The notes beneath the pieces were generated by a model, which made no database searches, had not been told where the DNA came from, and saw only the letters and a program-made list of their open reading frames with translations. Position numbers and translations under genes: made by a program. DNA of 64,000 nucleotides. Source: DASRDZ01 sp035569495. GTDB taxonomy: Bacteria; Chloroflexota; Dormibacteria; Aeolococcales; Aeolococcaceae. The stretch lies in the NCBI GenBank assembly GCA_035569495.1, contig DATMMX010000012.1:1-64000 (forward strand), read 5' to 3'. Below, in pieces: positions 15,565 through 23,520 of the stretch (the first letter of the stretch is position 1; each line of letters begins with the position of its first letter).

Positions 15565-16524
15565 ATGAGCGTGGACGCCTTCGTGCCGACACATCGGGTG
15601 TCCGCGAATGTGGTTGCGTGCTGGGCGGCGCCCGACCCGTCGACGCCTGCGCTCGCCACCCGCCTCGACCCCGGGCTGGAGGTGCGCAGTCTCGAACGTC
15701 GCGGCGAATGGATGCACGTCGAGTGCTCGAACGGATGGACCGCCTGGGTCGACGCGCGCCTGATGGAGCAGCTCGACACAGGCTTCCACGCCACACACGT
15801 CGTGCCCGCCACGCGACTCGCCGCCTACGCCTCGCACGACACGGCAACACCACCGGTCGCAACCCTCGACGCACGCCTGCCGGTGCAGCTCCTGGAGAGC
15901 TGGGGCGACTGGGCGAACGTCCGCTGCAGCAACGGCTGGTCGGCGTGGGTCGACGGCCGCATGCTCGAACCGGCGACATCGCAGCGCGCGCCGATGGCTT
16001 CCGCGCCCGCAACTGCGTGGCCGCCCGCGACACGGCGGCGCAACCCACTGGCCGGCGCGTTGCTGCTGCTGTTCACCTCACCGCAGCGGGTCACGCGCAC
16101 CCCGCTGGCGGCGACGGGGCCGATGGCGTTGCTGGGAGCCGCGCTGGTCGGCGCCGGCACCGCATTGCCGCTGCTCTCCGTGCCCGGGTTCGCCTCGGTC
16201 AGCGCCTGGGACACGCCCGCCGGTTTCCTGGTTTCTGACACTCCTGACCCGAGCTCGTTCAAGCTCGGCGTGGTGCTGCTGATCGCCGCGGCGCTGGTGC
16301 TGGCGCCGCTGCTCACGCAGCGCCCGCTCTGGCCGATCGCCCTCATCGTCCTCGCCGCTCCCGCGACCAACGTCGGCGTGCACGTGGTCATCCGCAAGCT
16401 GCAATCGGGCGGCCTCTACCCGGACCCGGGTCCTGGCGCCGTGATGCTGCTCGCCGGCGGCTTTCTGATCGTCGCCAACGCGCTGTGGTGGATGTGGCGC
16501 GAACGGCTGCGGGCGTTCCAGTGA
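15565..16524 (+). CDS. Membrane protein with two N-terminal SH3-like repeats
   Basis: 319 residues. Two tandem SH3-like (SH3b) repeats occupy about 5-70 and 75-135, recognisable by paired motifs VECSNGWTAWVDARLME and VRCSNGWSAWVDGRMLE. The C-terminal half has about four transmembrane helices (near 180-205, 235-255, 260-285 and 295-313). With no signal peptide before the SH3 repeats, these are probably cytosolic. The ATG lies 5 bp after the DUF6777-like gene, and its stop overlaps the next ATG (TGATG), so it is the middle gene of a coupled operon. The combination is not one I recognise. Confidence 0.75.
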   Translation: MSVDAFVPTHRVSANVVACWAAPDPSTPALATRLDPGLEVRSLERRGEWMHVECSNGWTAWVDARLMEQLDTGFHATHVVPATRLAAYASHDTATPPVATLDARLPVQLLESWGDWANVRCSNGWSAWVDGRMLEPATSQRAPMASAPATAWPPATRRRNPLAGALLLLFTSPQRVTRTPLAATGPMALLGAALVGAGTALPLLSVPGFASVSAWDTPAGFLVSDTPDPSSFKLGVVLLIAAALVLAPLLTQRPLWPIALIVLAAPATNVGVHVVIRKLQSGGLYPDPGPGAVMLLAGGFLIVANALWWMWRERLRAFQ

Positions 16525-17345
16525 TGACGGGGTTGCGGCAGCGTCGCCGGCGAGGTGAGCGCGGCCAGGGCGCAATGGAGTTCTTCCTGCTGGGCACGGC
16601 CGTCGTCGCCATCGTCGCGGCCGCCACCACGCTCGTCGGTGGCTACCTCGCCGTCACCTACGACCAGCATCATTCCACGACGGCCCTCGGCTCCACCACC
16701 CCCACTGAGACGCAGACACCGTCGCCGCCCAGCGTGGTCTTCGTCGACTACTCACCGGTCGGCCTGTACGAATCCTGCATCGTCGGCGCCGCGGCGAAGG
16801 CGGGGCTGAGCTGGGACGGCGGGGAGCTGGGCTGGACCGCCGGGTCGCTGCCGCGCCCGCTGCACAGCGACCCGCTGTACGACGTCAAGGTCAGGGACTG
16901 GCGCAACAAGATGACCGGGCTGCTGGCCAGCGTCTCGGGGTCCGCGGACTGGCAGGCGTGCCTCAAGCCCCAGCTCACGCCACCCCCGGCGCGCAGCCAG
17001 GAGCCCACCGAGACCGTCTCCGTCGACGGCACCTACACCGTCGACCCGGCCAGCCGCCAGGCCATCGGCGGCTGCGGCAGCGACCCCGGTCCGACGAGCA
17101 TGACGGTGTCGTCCAACGCGTCCACCATCACCGTCATCTTCCAGACGAGGAGCGCCACCGTGCACGGCACCCTCGACACCTCGGCCAACACCGTCCAGGC
17201 CACCAGCACCGACTCGGACGGCACCAAGCACGACGTGCAAGGAAGCTTCTCCAGCAACGCGGGGGTCACCCGCTTCACCGGCACCTACGACGTGATCAAG
17301 GATCCCGCGGGCTGCGGGTACCAGTTCACCGCGCAGAAGAACTGA
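16524..17345 (+). CDS. Single-pass membrane protein, third gene of the envelope operon
   Basis: 273 residues. The start has basic residues and GERGQGAMEFFLLGTAVVAIVAA, reminiscent of the TadE/pilin-like pseudopilin start (GQGAMEFF), then a transmembrane helix at about 17-40. The extracellular part includes a Thr/Pro linker, a helical domain and a C-terminal beta-rich lipocalin-like region with Cys residues. ATG 16524 overlaps the preceding stop. Processing by a prepilin peptidase before the helix is possible but not shown. Function unknown; likely to act with the two preceding envelope proteins. Confidence 0.68.
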   Translation: MTGLRQRRRRGERGQGAMEFFLLGTAVVAIVAAATTLVGGYLAVTYDQHHSTTALGSTTPTETQTPSPPSVVFVDYSPVGLYESCIVGAAAKAGLSWDGGELGWTAGSLPRPLHSDPLYDVKVRDWRNKMTGLLASVSGSADWQACLKPQLTPPPARSQEPTETVSVDGTYTVDPASRQAIGGCGSDPGPTSMTVSSNASTITVIFQTRSATVHGTLDTSANTVQATSTDSDGTKHDVQGSFSSNAGVTRFTGTYDVIKDPAGCGYQFTAQKN

Positions 17346-17561
17346 TCGGCTCGCGCTGCACGCGTGTGGCGCCAGCGGTTCTCACGGTTGCAATGTGGCG
17401 TTGCCTGCTTTGCCGTGCCAGCCACTCGGTCTTCATCTCCCAACCGCGAGCCGTCGCCGATGTCATCGAGAAAGCCGCCGCGGGGATGTCGGTCAAAGCG
17501 CCGGCGAGGTGACCGGACACGCCGTTGCCGGCCAGGTCGCGCTGCCGGCCCCGGCCTGCGG

Positions 17562-18500
17562 TTACTGGGGTCGCTCGCGCACGACGTCGGTCGGTCGCTT
17601 GTCGTCGCGCAAACCGAGGAAGCGCGGCTGGCGCAGGCGGCCGTCACTCGTCCACTCCGCGAAGCCGATCTGCGCGACCAGCTCGGGCCGGGTCCAGTGG
17701 GTGCCGCGCGGAATGGGGCGCACGTCGACGAATGGCGGCTCGGGGATCTCCAGCTTGCGCAGCCGGGCGCCGAGGGTGCGCAGCGTCGCATTCGTGTAGC
17801 CGGTGCCGACCTTGCCCGCGTAGCGCAGGCGGCCGTCCTCGTAGTAGCCGGCCAGCAGCGCGCCGAAGTCGGTTCGGCTGCCGGTGGGCTCGGTGTAGCC
17901 GCCGATGACGAGCTCCTGCTCCCACGCGCACTTCAGCTTCAGCCAGTTCTTCGAGCGGCCCGGTGTATAGGGCGCGTCGGCGCGCTTGGCGATGAGCCCC
18001 TCCCAGCCGCGGCGGCAGGCCTCGGCGAAGCGTCGCTGCGAGTCGTCCCGCCAGGCTTCGGTGAGCTGCAGCGCAGCCGACGGCCTGACATGCGTGACCA
18101 TCCGGTCGCGCCGCTCGGCGAGGGGAAGGCTGGTGATGTCCCTGCCGTCGATCGAGAGCACGTCGAAGACGCAGTAGACGACCGGGTAGGCGGCCACCAG
18201 CGCCGGCGACGGCCGGGTCACCCCGAGGCGCTGCTGGAGGCGGCTGAAGGAGGTCTGCTCGCCGTCGTAGGCGACCACCTCGCCGTCGAGCACGAGGTCC
18301 CGCGCGCGCTGGGCCGCCACCTCGGCGCACACCTCGGGGTAGGTGCTGGTGAGGTCCTTGCCGGTGCGCGACTCCAGCCGCACCCCACTGCCGTCCTTGC
18401 GCGCCACGCAGCGCTCACCGTCGAACTTGCGCTCCAGCAGCCAGCCGTCGCCGAAGTCGCGACGGTCGGTCAGGGTGGCCAGCATCAGCGCCATCGGCAT
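17562..18500 (-). CDS. ATP-dependent DNA ligase, LigC/LigD-ligase-domain type
   Basis: 312-residue stand-alone ligase. The adenylated lysine is in ERKFDGER (Lys near residue 24). Nucleotidyltransferase motifs follow: VLDGEVVAYD (motif III), CVFDVLSIDG, EGLIAKRADAPY (motif IV) and WLKLKCAWEQELVIGGY (motif V), then an OB-fold domain. It has no polymerase or nuclease domain, unlike full LigD. The likely role is an auxiliary ligase in end joining or base-excision repair, but no Ku gene is in this window. ATG 18500 is chosen; other Met codons follow within six residues. It is divergent from the ArsR operon. Confidence 0.9.
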   Translation of the reverse strand: MPMALMLATLTDRRDFGDGWLLERKFDGERCVARKDGSGVRLESRTGKDLTSTYPEVCAEVAAQRARDLVLDGEVVAYDGEQTSFSRLQQRLGVTRPSPALVAAYPVVYCVFDVLSIDGRDITSLPLAERRDRMVTHVRPSAALQLTEAWRDDSQRRFAEACRRGWEGLIAKRADAPYTPGRSKNWLKLKCAWEQELVIGGYTEPTGSRTDFGALLAGYYEDGRLRYAGKVGTGYTNATLRTLGARLRKLEIPEPPFVDVRPIPRGTHWTRPELVAQIGFAEWTSDGRLRQPRFLGLRDDKRPTDVVRERPQ

Positions 18501-18532
18501 ACCGTGAATCGTGCGCCGCCGGCCCTGACGGC

Positions 18533-18560
18533 TTGACGTATTCCGATATCGGTATATGAT
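18533..18560 (+). promoter_or_regulatory. Promoter with internal palindromic operator for the ArsR operon
   Basis: TTGACG (18533-18538) and TATGAT (18555-18560) are 16 bp apart. Between them lies the perfect palindrome CCGATATCGG (18543-18552), which extends to ATTCCGATATCGGTAT with one mismatch. A repressor bound here would block RNA polymerase directly. Transcription should begin at about 18567-18568, on the ArsR ATG itself. Confidence 0.7.
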
Positions 18561-18567
18561 GACGCCC

Positions 18568-18909
18568 ATGGCACGAGCAGCGACGACGTCGGACGTCTTC
18601 AACGCGATCGCCGAGCCGCAGCGCAGGGAGATCCTGCTACTGCTGCGCGCGGGTGAGCGGCCGGTGACCGAGCTGGCCCAGGAGCTCGGGATGGCCCAGC
18701 CGGGGGCGTCCAAACACCTGCGGGTGCTCCGGGAGGTCGGGCTCGTGCGGGACCGCAAGGCAGGCAAGCAGCGCCTGTACGGCCTTGACGCCCGCGGGCT
18801 GCGCCCGGTCCACGAGTGGACCGGCGGGTTCGAGCGGTTCTGGAACGAGACCTTCGACCGGCTGGACGCGTACGTGCAGGACCTCAAGCAGGCAAGGCAG
18901 GAGGACTGA
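18568..18909 (+). CDS. ArsR-family helix-turn-helix repressor
   Basis: 113 residues of winged-helix ArsR type: DVFNAIAEPQRREILLLLRAGERPV, then the recognition helix around LGMAQPGASKHLRVLREVGLV. No metal-binding CXC motif is present. This matches the subgroup that controls SRPBCC genes rather than metal pumps. ATG 18568 is preferred over 18556 because 18556 falls inside the -10 hexamer. The message is then essentially leaderless. It is 3 bp before the SRPBCC gene and probably represses its own operon through the CCGATATCGG palindrome. Confidence 0.88.
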   Translation: MARAATTSDVFNAIAEPQRREILLLLRAGERPVTELAQELGMAQPGASKHLRVLREVGLVRDRKAGKQRLYGLDARGLRPVHEWTGGFERFWNETFDRLDAYVQDLKQARQED

Positions 18910-18912
18910 CCG

Positions 18913-19419
18913 ATGGCAGCGACAGGACCGGACGCGCCGCCGCAGTCGGCGACGGACGACCGCGAGATCGTGATCTCCCGGGTCATCAGTGCCCCACGGG
19001 AGGTGGTGTTCGAGGCGTTCACCGAGGTGCTGCACCTGTCGCGGTGGTGGGGACCGGACGGGTTCACCACCACCACGCGGGCGTTCGAGTTCCGCGTCGG
19101 CGGGGAGTGGGACTTCATCATGCACGGACCGGACGGGACGGACTACCAGGAGTGGATCTCCTGGACCGAGATCGCCCCGCCGGAGCGGATCGCGCTGCTG
19201 CACGGTGAGTCCCGCGGCGACCCGAACGCCTTCGAGTCGGTCCTCACGTTCGCGCGCGACGGCGCGGCGACCCGGATCGAGATGCGCACCGTGTTCCCCA
19301 CCAAGGAGCTGCGCGACGAGGCGGTCGAGAAGTACGACGCGATCGAGGGTGGCCGGCAGACCCTGAGCAACCTGGCCGCCTACGTCACCGAGATCGTTCG
19401 GAAAGGAGTTGCGGACTGA
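18913..19419 (+). CDS. SRPBCC (AHSA1-like) START-fold protein
   Basis: 168 residues with the AHSA1/Bet v1 signature: ISRVISAPREVVFEAFTEVLHLSRWWGPDGF, then FRVGGEWDFIMHGPDG and a C-terminal GGRQTLSNLAAYV helix. These proteins form a hydrophobic cavity for small ligands. They are usually co-transcribed with an ArsR regulator, exactly as here. It starts 3 bp after the ArsR stop, and its stop overlaps the next ATG (TGATG). The ligand is unknown. Confidence 0.88.
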   Translation: MAATGPDAPPQSATDDREIVISRVISAPREVVFEAFTEVLHLSRWWGPDGFTTTTRAFEFRVGGEWDFIMHGPDGTDYQEWISWTEIAPPERIALLHGESRGDPNAFESVLTFARDGAATRIEMRTVFPTKELRDEAVEKYDAIEGGRQTLSNLAAYVTEIVRKGVAD

Positions 19420-20051
19420 TGGCCGCGAAGGTGTTCTTCAGCGTGACGATGTCGCTGGACGGGTTCGTCGCGCCCGAGGAGCGCGTGGACGACCCGGATG
19501 TGCAGCGCTGGACGGCGCAGTGGATGGAACTGCAGCAGTGGATATTCGCGCAGCGGTTCTTCCGGGAGAGACTGAAACTCGGCGAGGGCGGCGAGGAAGG
19601 GCGCGACAACGACATCGTGCGGGAGACGTTCGAGCGCACCGGCGCGAGCGTGATGGGCAAGCGCATGTTCAACCTCGGCGAGCAGGCGTGGCCGGAGGAG
19701 GCGCCGTTCCACACGCCGGTCTTCGTCGTGACGCACCAGAAGCGTCACCCCTGGGAGCGGCCGGGTGGGACGACGTTCCACTTCGTCAACGACGGCATCG
19801 AGCGCGCGCTCGACCAGGCCCGCGAGGCCGCCGGCGACCGGGACGTCCGCATCGCGGGCGGCGGCGCAACGATCCTGGAGTACGTCAACGCCGGCCTGAT
19901 CGACGAGTTCTCGATCGCGCTCTCACCCGTGCTGTTCGGCTCCGGAACCCGCCTGTTCCAGGGCGTGGACGCGGGCCGCGTGGCCCTGGAGCCGATCCGC
20001 GCGGAGCCGACGCAGCGCGTGACCCACCTGACCTACGCAGTCCGGGAGTAG
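19419..20051 (+). CDS. Dihydrofolate reductase-family (RibD C-terminal-like) protein
   Basis: 210 residues. DHFR/RibD-C fold landmarks are SVTMSLDGFVA at the start, GASVMGKRMFNLGEQAW in the middle, FVVTHQKRHPW, the NADPH-loop-like VRIAGGGATILEYVNAGLIDEFSIALSPVLFG, and LFQGV near the end. Family members are NADPH-dependent reductases of unknown specificity. They often travel with ArsR and SRPBCC genes, as here, which suggests a small stress or xenobiotic-response operon. Start overlaps the SRPBCC stop. The internal segment of about residues 50-70, rich in Glu and Arg, is longer than in typical members. Confidence 0.86.
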   Translation: MAAKVFFSVTMSLDGFVAPEERVDDPDVQRWTAQWMELQQWIFAQRFFRERLKLGEGGEEGRDNDIVRETFERTGASVMGKRMFNLGEQAWPEEAPFHTPVFVVTHQKRHPWERPGGTTFHFVNDGIERALDQAREAAGDRDVRIAGGGATILEYVNAGLIDEFSIALSPVLFGSGTRLFQGVDAGRVALEPIRAEPTQRVTHLTYAVRE

Positions 20052-20105
20052 GCGGCGGGGCGGCCGTCGCTGCGGCAGGCGCCGCGGGACGGTCGCCCTC
20101 GCGGC

Positions 20106-21347
20106 TCACGGCACGAGCGGCGGCAGCAGCGTGCAGGTGAAACGGTCGGCGGAGCCGGTGGCGCTGGTGCCGCCGGGCGTGGTCACCGTGACGTCGACCG
20201 TCTGGGGCAGGCTCGACGGCGGCGAGATGGCGGTGATCGTCGAGTCGTCGTTGACGGTGAAGCTGGTGGCCGCGGCACCGCCGAAGTCGACGCCGGTGGC
20301 GCCGCTGAAGTCGAAGCCTGTGATGGTGACGGTGGTGCCGCCCGGCAGGCCGCCCTGGTTGGGGCTCAGCCCGGTGACGGTGGGCGCGCCGACGTAGGTG
20401 AACTGGTCGGCGGGGATCCGCGCGCTGGTGCCGCCCAGCGTGGTGACGGTGACGTCGACGTTGTCGGGCGACTCGCCGTACGGCGAGGTGGCGGTGATCG
20501 AGGTGTCGCTGTCCACCGTGAAGCCGGTGGCGGCGTCGCCGAAGCTCACGGCGGTGGCGTTGCTGAAGCCGGTGCCGGTGATGGTCACCGCGGTGCCGCC
20601 CTGCACCCAGCCGCGGTTCGGGCTCACCGAGGTGACGGTCGGAGCCGGCACGAAGGTGAACTGGTCGCTCGCGCTCGTCGCACTGGTGCCACCCGCATCG
20701 GTGACGGTGACGTCCACCGTGCCACCGGCCGACGCCGGCGAGGTGGCGGTGATCGAGGTGTCGCTGTTGACGGTGAAGCTGGCAGCGGCGATCGAGCCGA
20801 AGCTGACACCGGTCGCGTTGCTGAATCCCGTGCCGGCGATGCCCACGCTGGTGCCGCCCGCGGCGGGGCCGGCGGTCGGCGAGATGCCGGTGAGACGAGC
20901 CGTGGGCACGAACCCCGGGGCGAGGACGAGGTAGGCGCTGTTGTTCTGGTTGTACACCTCGTTGCCGTGCGAGTCGTACGCGGTGAGGGTCGGGTTCACG
21001 GTGGGTGTCGAGGAGAGCTTCTGGTCGCTGACCAGCGTCGCAGTGAAGTCCCAGATGGCATTGACCCATGCCGAATAGGTGGTGGTGCCGCCGCCGCCGC
21101 CGCGACCGCTGCCGCCGCAGCTCGTCGACAGGTGGGCGTCACCGGTGGGATACCCGCTGCCGGGGTCGAAGCCACTGGCGTAGACCTTCTCCTGGATGCC
21201 GCCGCAGGAGTGCCCGAGGACACTGAACGCCGTGCCCTGCGGGATGACCAGTGTCGTCGCCGCCCCGGCGGGACGCGACACCGCCACCACCGTGCCCAGC
21301 GCAAGCAGGAGCGCGACCGAGCCGCGGCTGATGCGTCTGCCGACCAT
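20106..21347 (-). CDS. Exported protein with three IPT/TIG repeats
   Basis: 413 residues. A signal peptide (VALLLALGTVVAVSRPAGAA) is followed by a unique domain of about 120 residues with two Cys and a Gly-rich loop. Three successive IPT/TIG Ig-like repeats follow, each of about 85 residues and built around P..G...GGT.V.I.G..FS.AT.V.FG. The repeat copies start near residues 150, 235 and 320. The protein ends without an anchor, so it is secreted or held non-covalently. ATG 21347 has GGGAG 7 nt upstream. Adhesin, or the stalk of a surface enzyme, is possible; no catalytic domain is visible. Confidence 0.8.
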   Translation of the reverse strand: MVGRRISRGSVALLLALGTVVAVSRPAGAATTLVIPQGTAFSVLGHSCGGIQEKVYASGFDPGSGYPTGDAHLSTSCGGSGRGGGGGTTTYSAWVNAIWDFTATLVSDQKLSSTPTVNPTLTAYDSHGNEVYNQNNSAYLVLAPGFVPTARLTGISPTAGPAAGGTSVGIAGTGFSNATGVSFGSIAAASFTVNSDTSITATSPASAGGTVDVTVTDAGGTSATSASDQFTFVPAPTVTSVSPNRGWVQGGTAVTITGTGFSNATAVSFGDAATGFTVDSDTSITATSPYGESPDNVDVTVTTLGGTSARIPADQFTYVGAPTVTGLSPNQGGLPGGTTVTITGFDFSGATGVDFGGAAATSFTVNDDSTITAISPPSSLPQTVDVTVTTPGGTSATGSADRFTCTLLPPLVP

Positions 21348-21684
21348 GCGTCCACTCCCTTGGTCCGCCACCCTTCCGTGTGATCCGCGGACAGTACCAC
21401 GCGGTTGGCGCGCTCGACTGTCTCGACTCCACGCCCGCCGTCCACCCGGGTGTCCCGCCGGAGGAGGTCTCGATGCCGAGGCAGGTACCTGCTCACCCCG
21501 ATCGTGTGATGAGTCCGTGGCTATGGGGACTGCTCCCTGAGAACGAGGATGTGTTGTCGCGTTGGGAAAGCCAGTTCCACGCGTCGGCCTCATCGCCTTT
21601 CTCGATGCTCTCAACGCCCATAGGGCATGACTGTGCGGGAGCGGTCCGCTTCGCCGCCCCCGAAACGGTGACCCCGAGAGCCCA

Positions 21685-21706
21685 CGTATCGACAATACGC
21701 TATAAT
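21685..21706 (+). promoter_or_regulatory. Promoter and inverted repeat before the HTH-MntA gene
   Basis: A perfect -10 TATAAT lies at 21701-21706. Just upstream is the inverted repeat CGTAT-N5-ATACG (21685-21699), covering the spacer. ATG 21716 is about 10 nt after the -10, so the transcript is nearly or fully leaderless. The arrangement fits autorepression by the HTH domain of the first gene. Confidence 0.58.
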
Positions 21707-21715
21707 CCGCCGGTG

Positions 21716-22234
21716 ATGGACAGCCAGCCCGGCCTTCTCTTGCGTGATGCCCGGCGACGGGCAGGCCTCTCGCAGGCAGAGCTCGCACGGCGGGCCGGAA
21801 TCACTCAGAGCGTGGTGAGCGCGTACGAGAACGGCGCCCGACAGCCCTCGTTTCCGACGCTGGCCCGCCTGGTCGCGGCGGCCGGCCTCGAGCTGGATGT
21901 CCAGGTTCGACAGCTCCCGGGCGGCGCGCCAGGCCGCCTCACCGGACCCATTGGTGCGCGTGTTCGCAAGCACCGAGACGAGATTCGGCGGATCACGGCG
22001 AAATACGGGCTGACGAACGTCCGGGTCTTTGGGAGCGTGGGGCGGGGGACGGAGACGCCAGACAGTGACCTCGATCTTCTGGTCGACGTTGGCGAGGGCG
22101 TCAGTCTCTTCACCCTTGCCCGCTGCGAGCAGGAACTCCGGTCTCTCCTGGACTCATCCGTCGATCTTGTGCCTGCCGACGGTCTCAAGCCTCGCATCGC
22201 GCGCACCGTCAGAATGGAAGCCGTGCGGTTGTGA
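21716..22234 (+). CDS. XRE-HTH fused to MNT nucleotidyltransferase (MntA-type antitoxin)
   Basis: 172 residues. Residues 5-60 are an XRE helix-turn-helix (LSQAELARRAGITQSVVSAYENG). Residues 80-172 are a minimal nucleotidyltransferase with the exact GSX10DXD pattern: Gly106-Ser107, then Asp118 and Asp120. In the studied MntA/HepT system, the MNT protein neutralises the HepT RNase by AMPylating its tyrosine. Here the antitoxin carries its own DNA-binding domain, so it can also regulate the operon. The stop overlaps the hepT GTG start (22231-22234). Start ATG 21716 is supported by the TATAAT 10 nt upstream. Confidence 0.85.
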   Translation: MDSQPGLLLRDARRRAGLSQAELARRAGITQSVVSAYENGARQPSFPTLARLVAAAGLELDVQVRQLPGGAPGRLTGPIGARVRKHRDEIRRITAKYGLTNVRVFGSVGRGTETPDSDLDLLVDVGEGVSLFTLARCEQELRSLLDSSVDLVPADGLKPRIARTVRMEAVRL

Positions 22235-22569
22235 AACGCGACGACAGGCAGCGTCTTGACGACATTCTCATCGCTATCGATGCGATCCACGCGCACCTCA
22301 AGCGCGGGGATCTCAGCGACGGGCTCATCTTCGACGCTGTTCGGGTGCGCCTCATCGAGATCGGCGAGGCAATCAAGGCACTGTCCCCGGACACTCTGGC
22401 CCACGAGCCCGGCATTCCGTGGGCTGAAGCGGCGGGGATGCGTGACAGGCTCGCTCACCATTACTTCGACACCTCACACGGCATCGTCACAGCCACGGTC
22501 GAACAGGATCTTCCCGAGCTGGAGACAGCGGCCCGGCGCCTGCTGGACATTGTCGCTCCCGGCGAGTGA
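22231..22569 (+). CDS. HepT-like HEPN ribonuclease toxin (DUF86)
   Basis: 112-residue all-helical protein matching the HEPN/DUF86 toxin family. The active motif RX4HXY is intact: Arg71, His76 and Tyr78. The Arg/His pair forms the RNase site, and the Tyr is the AMPylation target in characterised HepT. The family helix IEIGEAIKALSP lies at about 42-54. GTG 22231 overlaps the antitoxin stop (GTGA), the usual coupled order of antitoxin then toxin. All key residues are present, so the pair is probably functional. Confidence 0.86.
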   Translation: MKRDDRQRLDDILIAIDAIHAHLKRGDLSDGLIFDAVRVRLIEIGEAIKALSPDTLAHEPGIPWAEAAGMRDRLAHHYFDTSHGIVTATVEQDLPELETAARRLLDIVAPGE

Positions 22570-22948
22570 CATTGCCTTCATCCCCTCCAGCCGCGCAGCA
22601 GTCGCGTTCTGTCTGAGTAAAGGCCGGCGCAGGGTCTTGGACCTCAAGTGCTGCGCCGTTCGGAGGCGGATCTCCTTGCGTCACGCTGACCATTCGCGAC
22701 GCTCGGCGCGGCTTGCTCCCCGGAGTTCGAACAGCGACGTGTGGAGCTACAGACTGGGGCGTATTCGAACCTGGCTAGTGTGCTAGGTCAGGCGGTCCAC
22801 GCGCGGTGAGAACCTAGTCGCGGAAGGGCGAAGCCCGCGACGCGCGCTCACCCCTGCCCGTAGCCTGGGGCGACGTTCCATGCGGACCTCCGGAGCGGGG
22901 CAACTCCCCAGATCTTGGCTGTCCGTCAAACAAGGTCAGGCCCGGAGA
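22570..22948. other. 379-bp intergenic region with a nested hairpin
   Basis: No convincing gene. It holds a two-level inverted repeat at 22805-22852: outer arms GGTGAG/CTCACC and inner arms GTCGCGG (22817-22823) with CCGCGAC (22835-22841). No T-run follows on either strand. It separates the convergent hepT and lipoprotein genes, so a termination role is possible but unproven. Confidence 0.4.
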
Positions 22949-23509
22949 TCACTCGGGTCCGCGAACGCGCGTTGCGAAGAGGACGACCACATCGCCGTAG
23001 GTACGGGAGCCTTGGGTGCCATCGCAGTCGTACTGCACGGTAATCCCCTGCGTCTCGAACCGACCGGCCTTGCGTGGCCGAAAGACACCGAGGACGTACC
23101 AGGCTTTCGGCTGTCCGTTGACAGCCACGGCGCTCGTCACCGGCGCGAGCGTGAGATCAGGGTACGACTGGGCGACCTGCGCTTCCGACATCCCACCGAT
23201 GTAGCGATGGTGGCCTTGGCCTGCGTCTACAAACCGCGCCGCATAGAGTTGAGCCGACAAACCTGGGGGCGCGCCTTCGATCTGCGCGGAAACGACGCTC
23301 AGCCGATTGCAGGGCTGAGCGGCGGAGAGCGCATCCGGGAAGCCGACGTAGTAGGCAGCGTCAACGCGGGTCCGCGCAGCGAAACGCCAGCCGCCGCCGC
23401 CACCTGGTGCGCCCGCATCGGTCGCTGATCCGCAAGCGACGAGCAGCATCGTAAGGGCAAAGAGAGACGTGCGCCCTCTGATGCGCTGAACGCACGTCCC
23501 TCCGATCAC
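22949..23509 (-). CDS. Predicted lipoprotein of unknown function
   Basis: 186 residues. The GTG start precedes a basic N-region, a hydrophobic core and the lipobox LLVAC (Cys near residue 26), so lipid attachment at the outer face of the membrane is expected. The mature part is about 160 residues, with two Cys and a beta-rich C-terminus. No family recognised. It begins 11 bp after the stop of the larger exported protein upstream, with AGGAAG as ribosome site, so the two are probably co-transcribed and may work together. Confidence 0.68.
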   Translation of the reverse strand: MIGGTCVQRIRGRTSLFALTMLLVACGSATDAGAPGGGGGWRFAARTRVDAAYYVGFPDALSAAQPCNRLSVVSAQIEGAPPGLSAQLYAARFVDAGQGHHRYIGGMSEAQVAQSYPDLTLAPVTSAVAVNGQPKAWYVLGVFRPRKAGRFETQGITVQYDCDGTQGSRTYGDVVVLFATRVRGPE

Positions 23510-23520
23510 GTCGCTACTTC

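Noticed and set aside
20106..20900. Long direct repeats
   Set aside because: They correspond to the three IPT/TIG domains of one protein.
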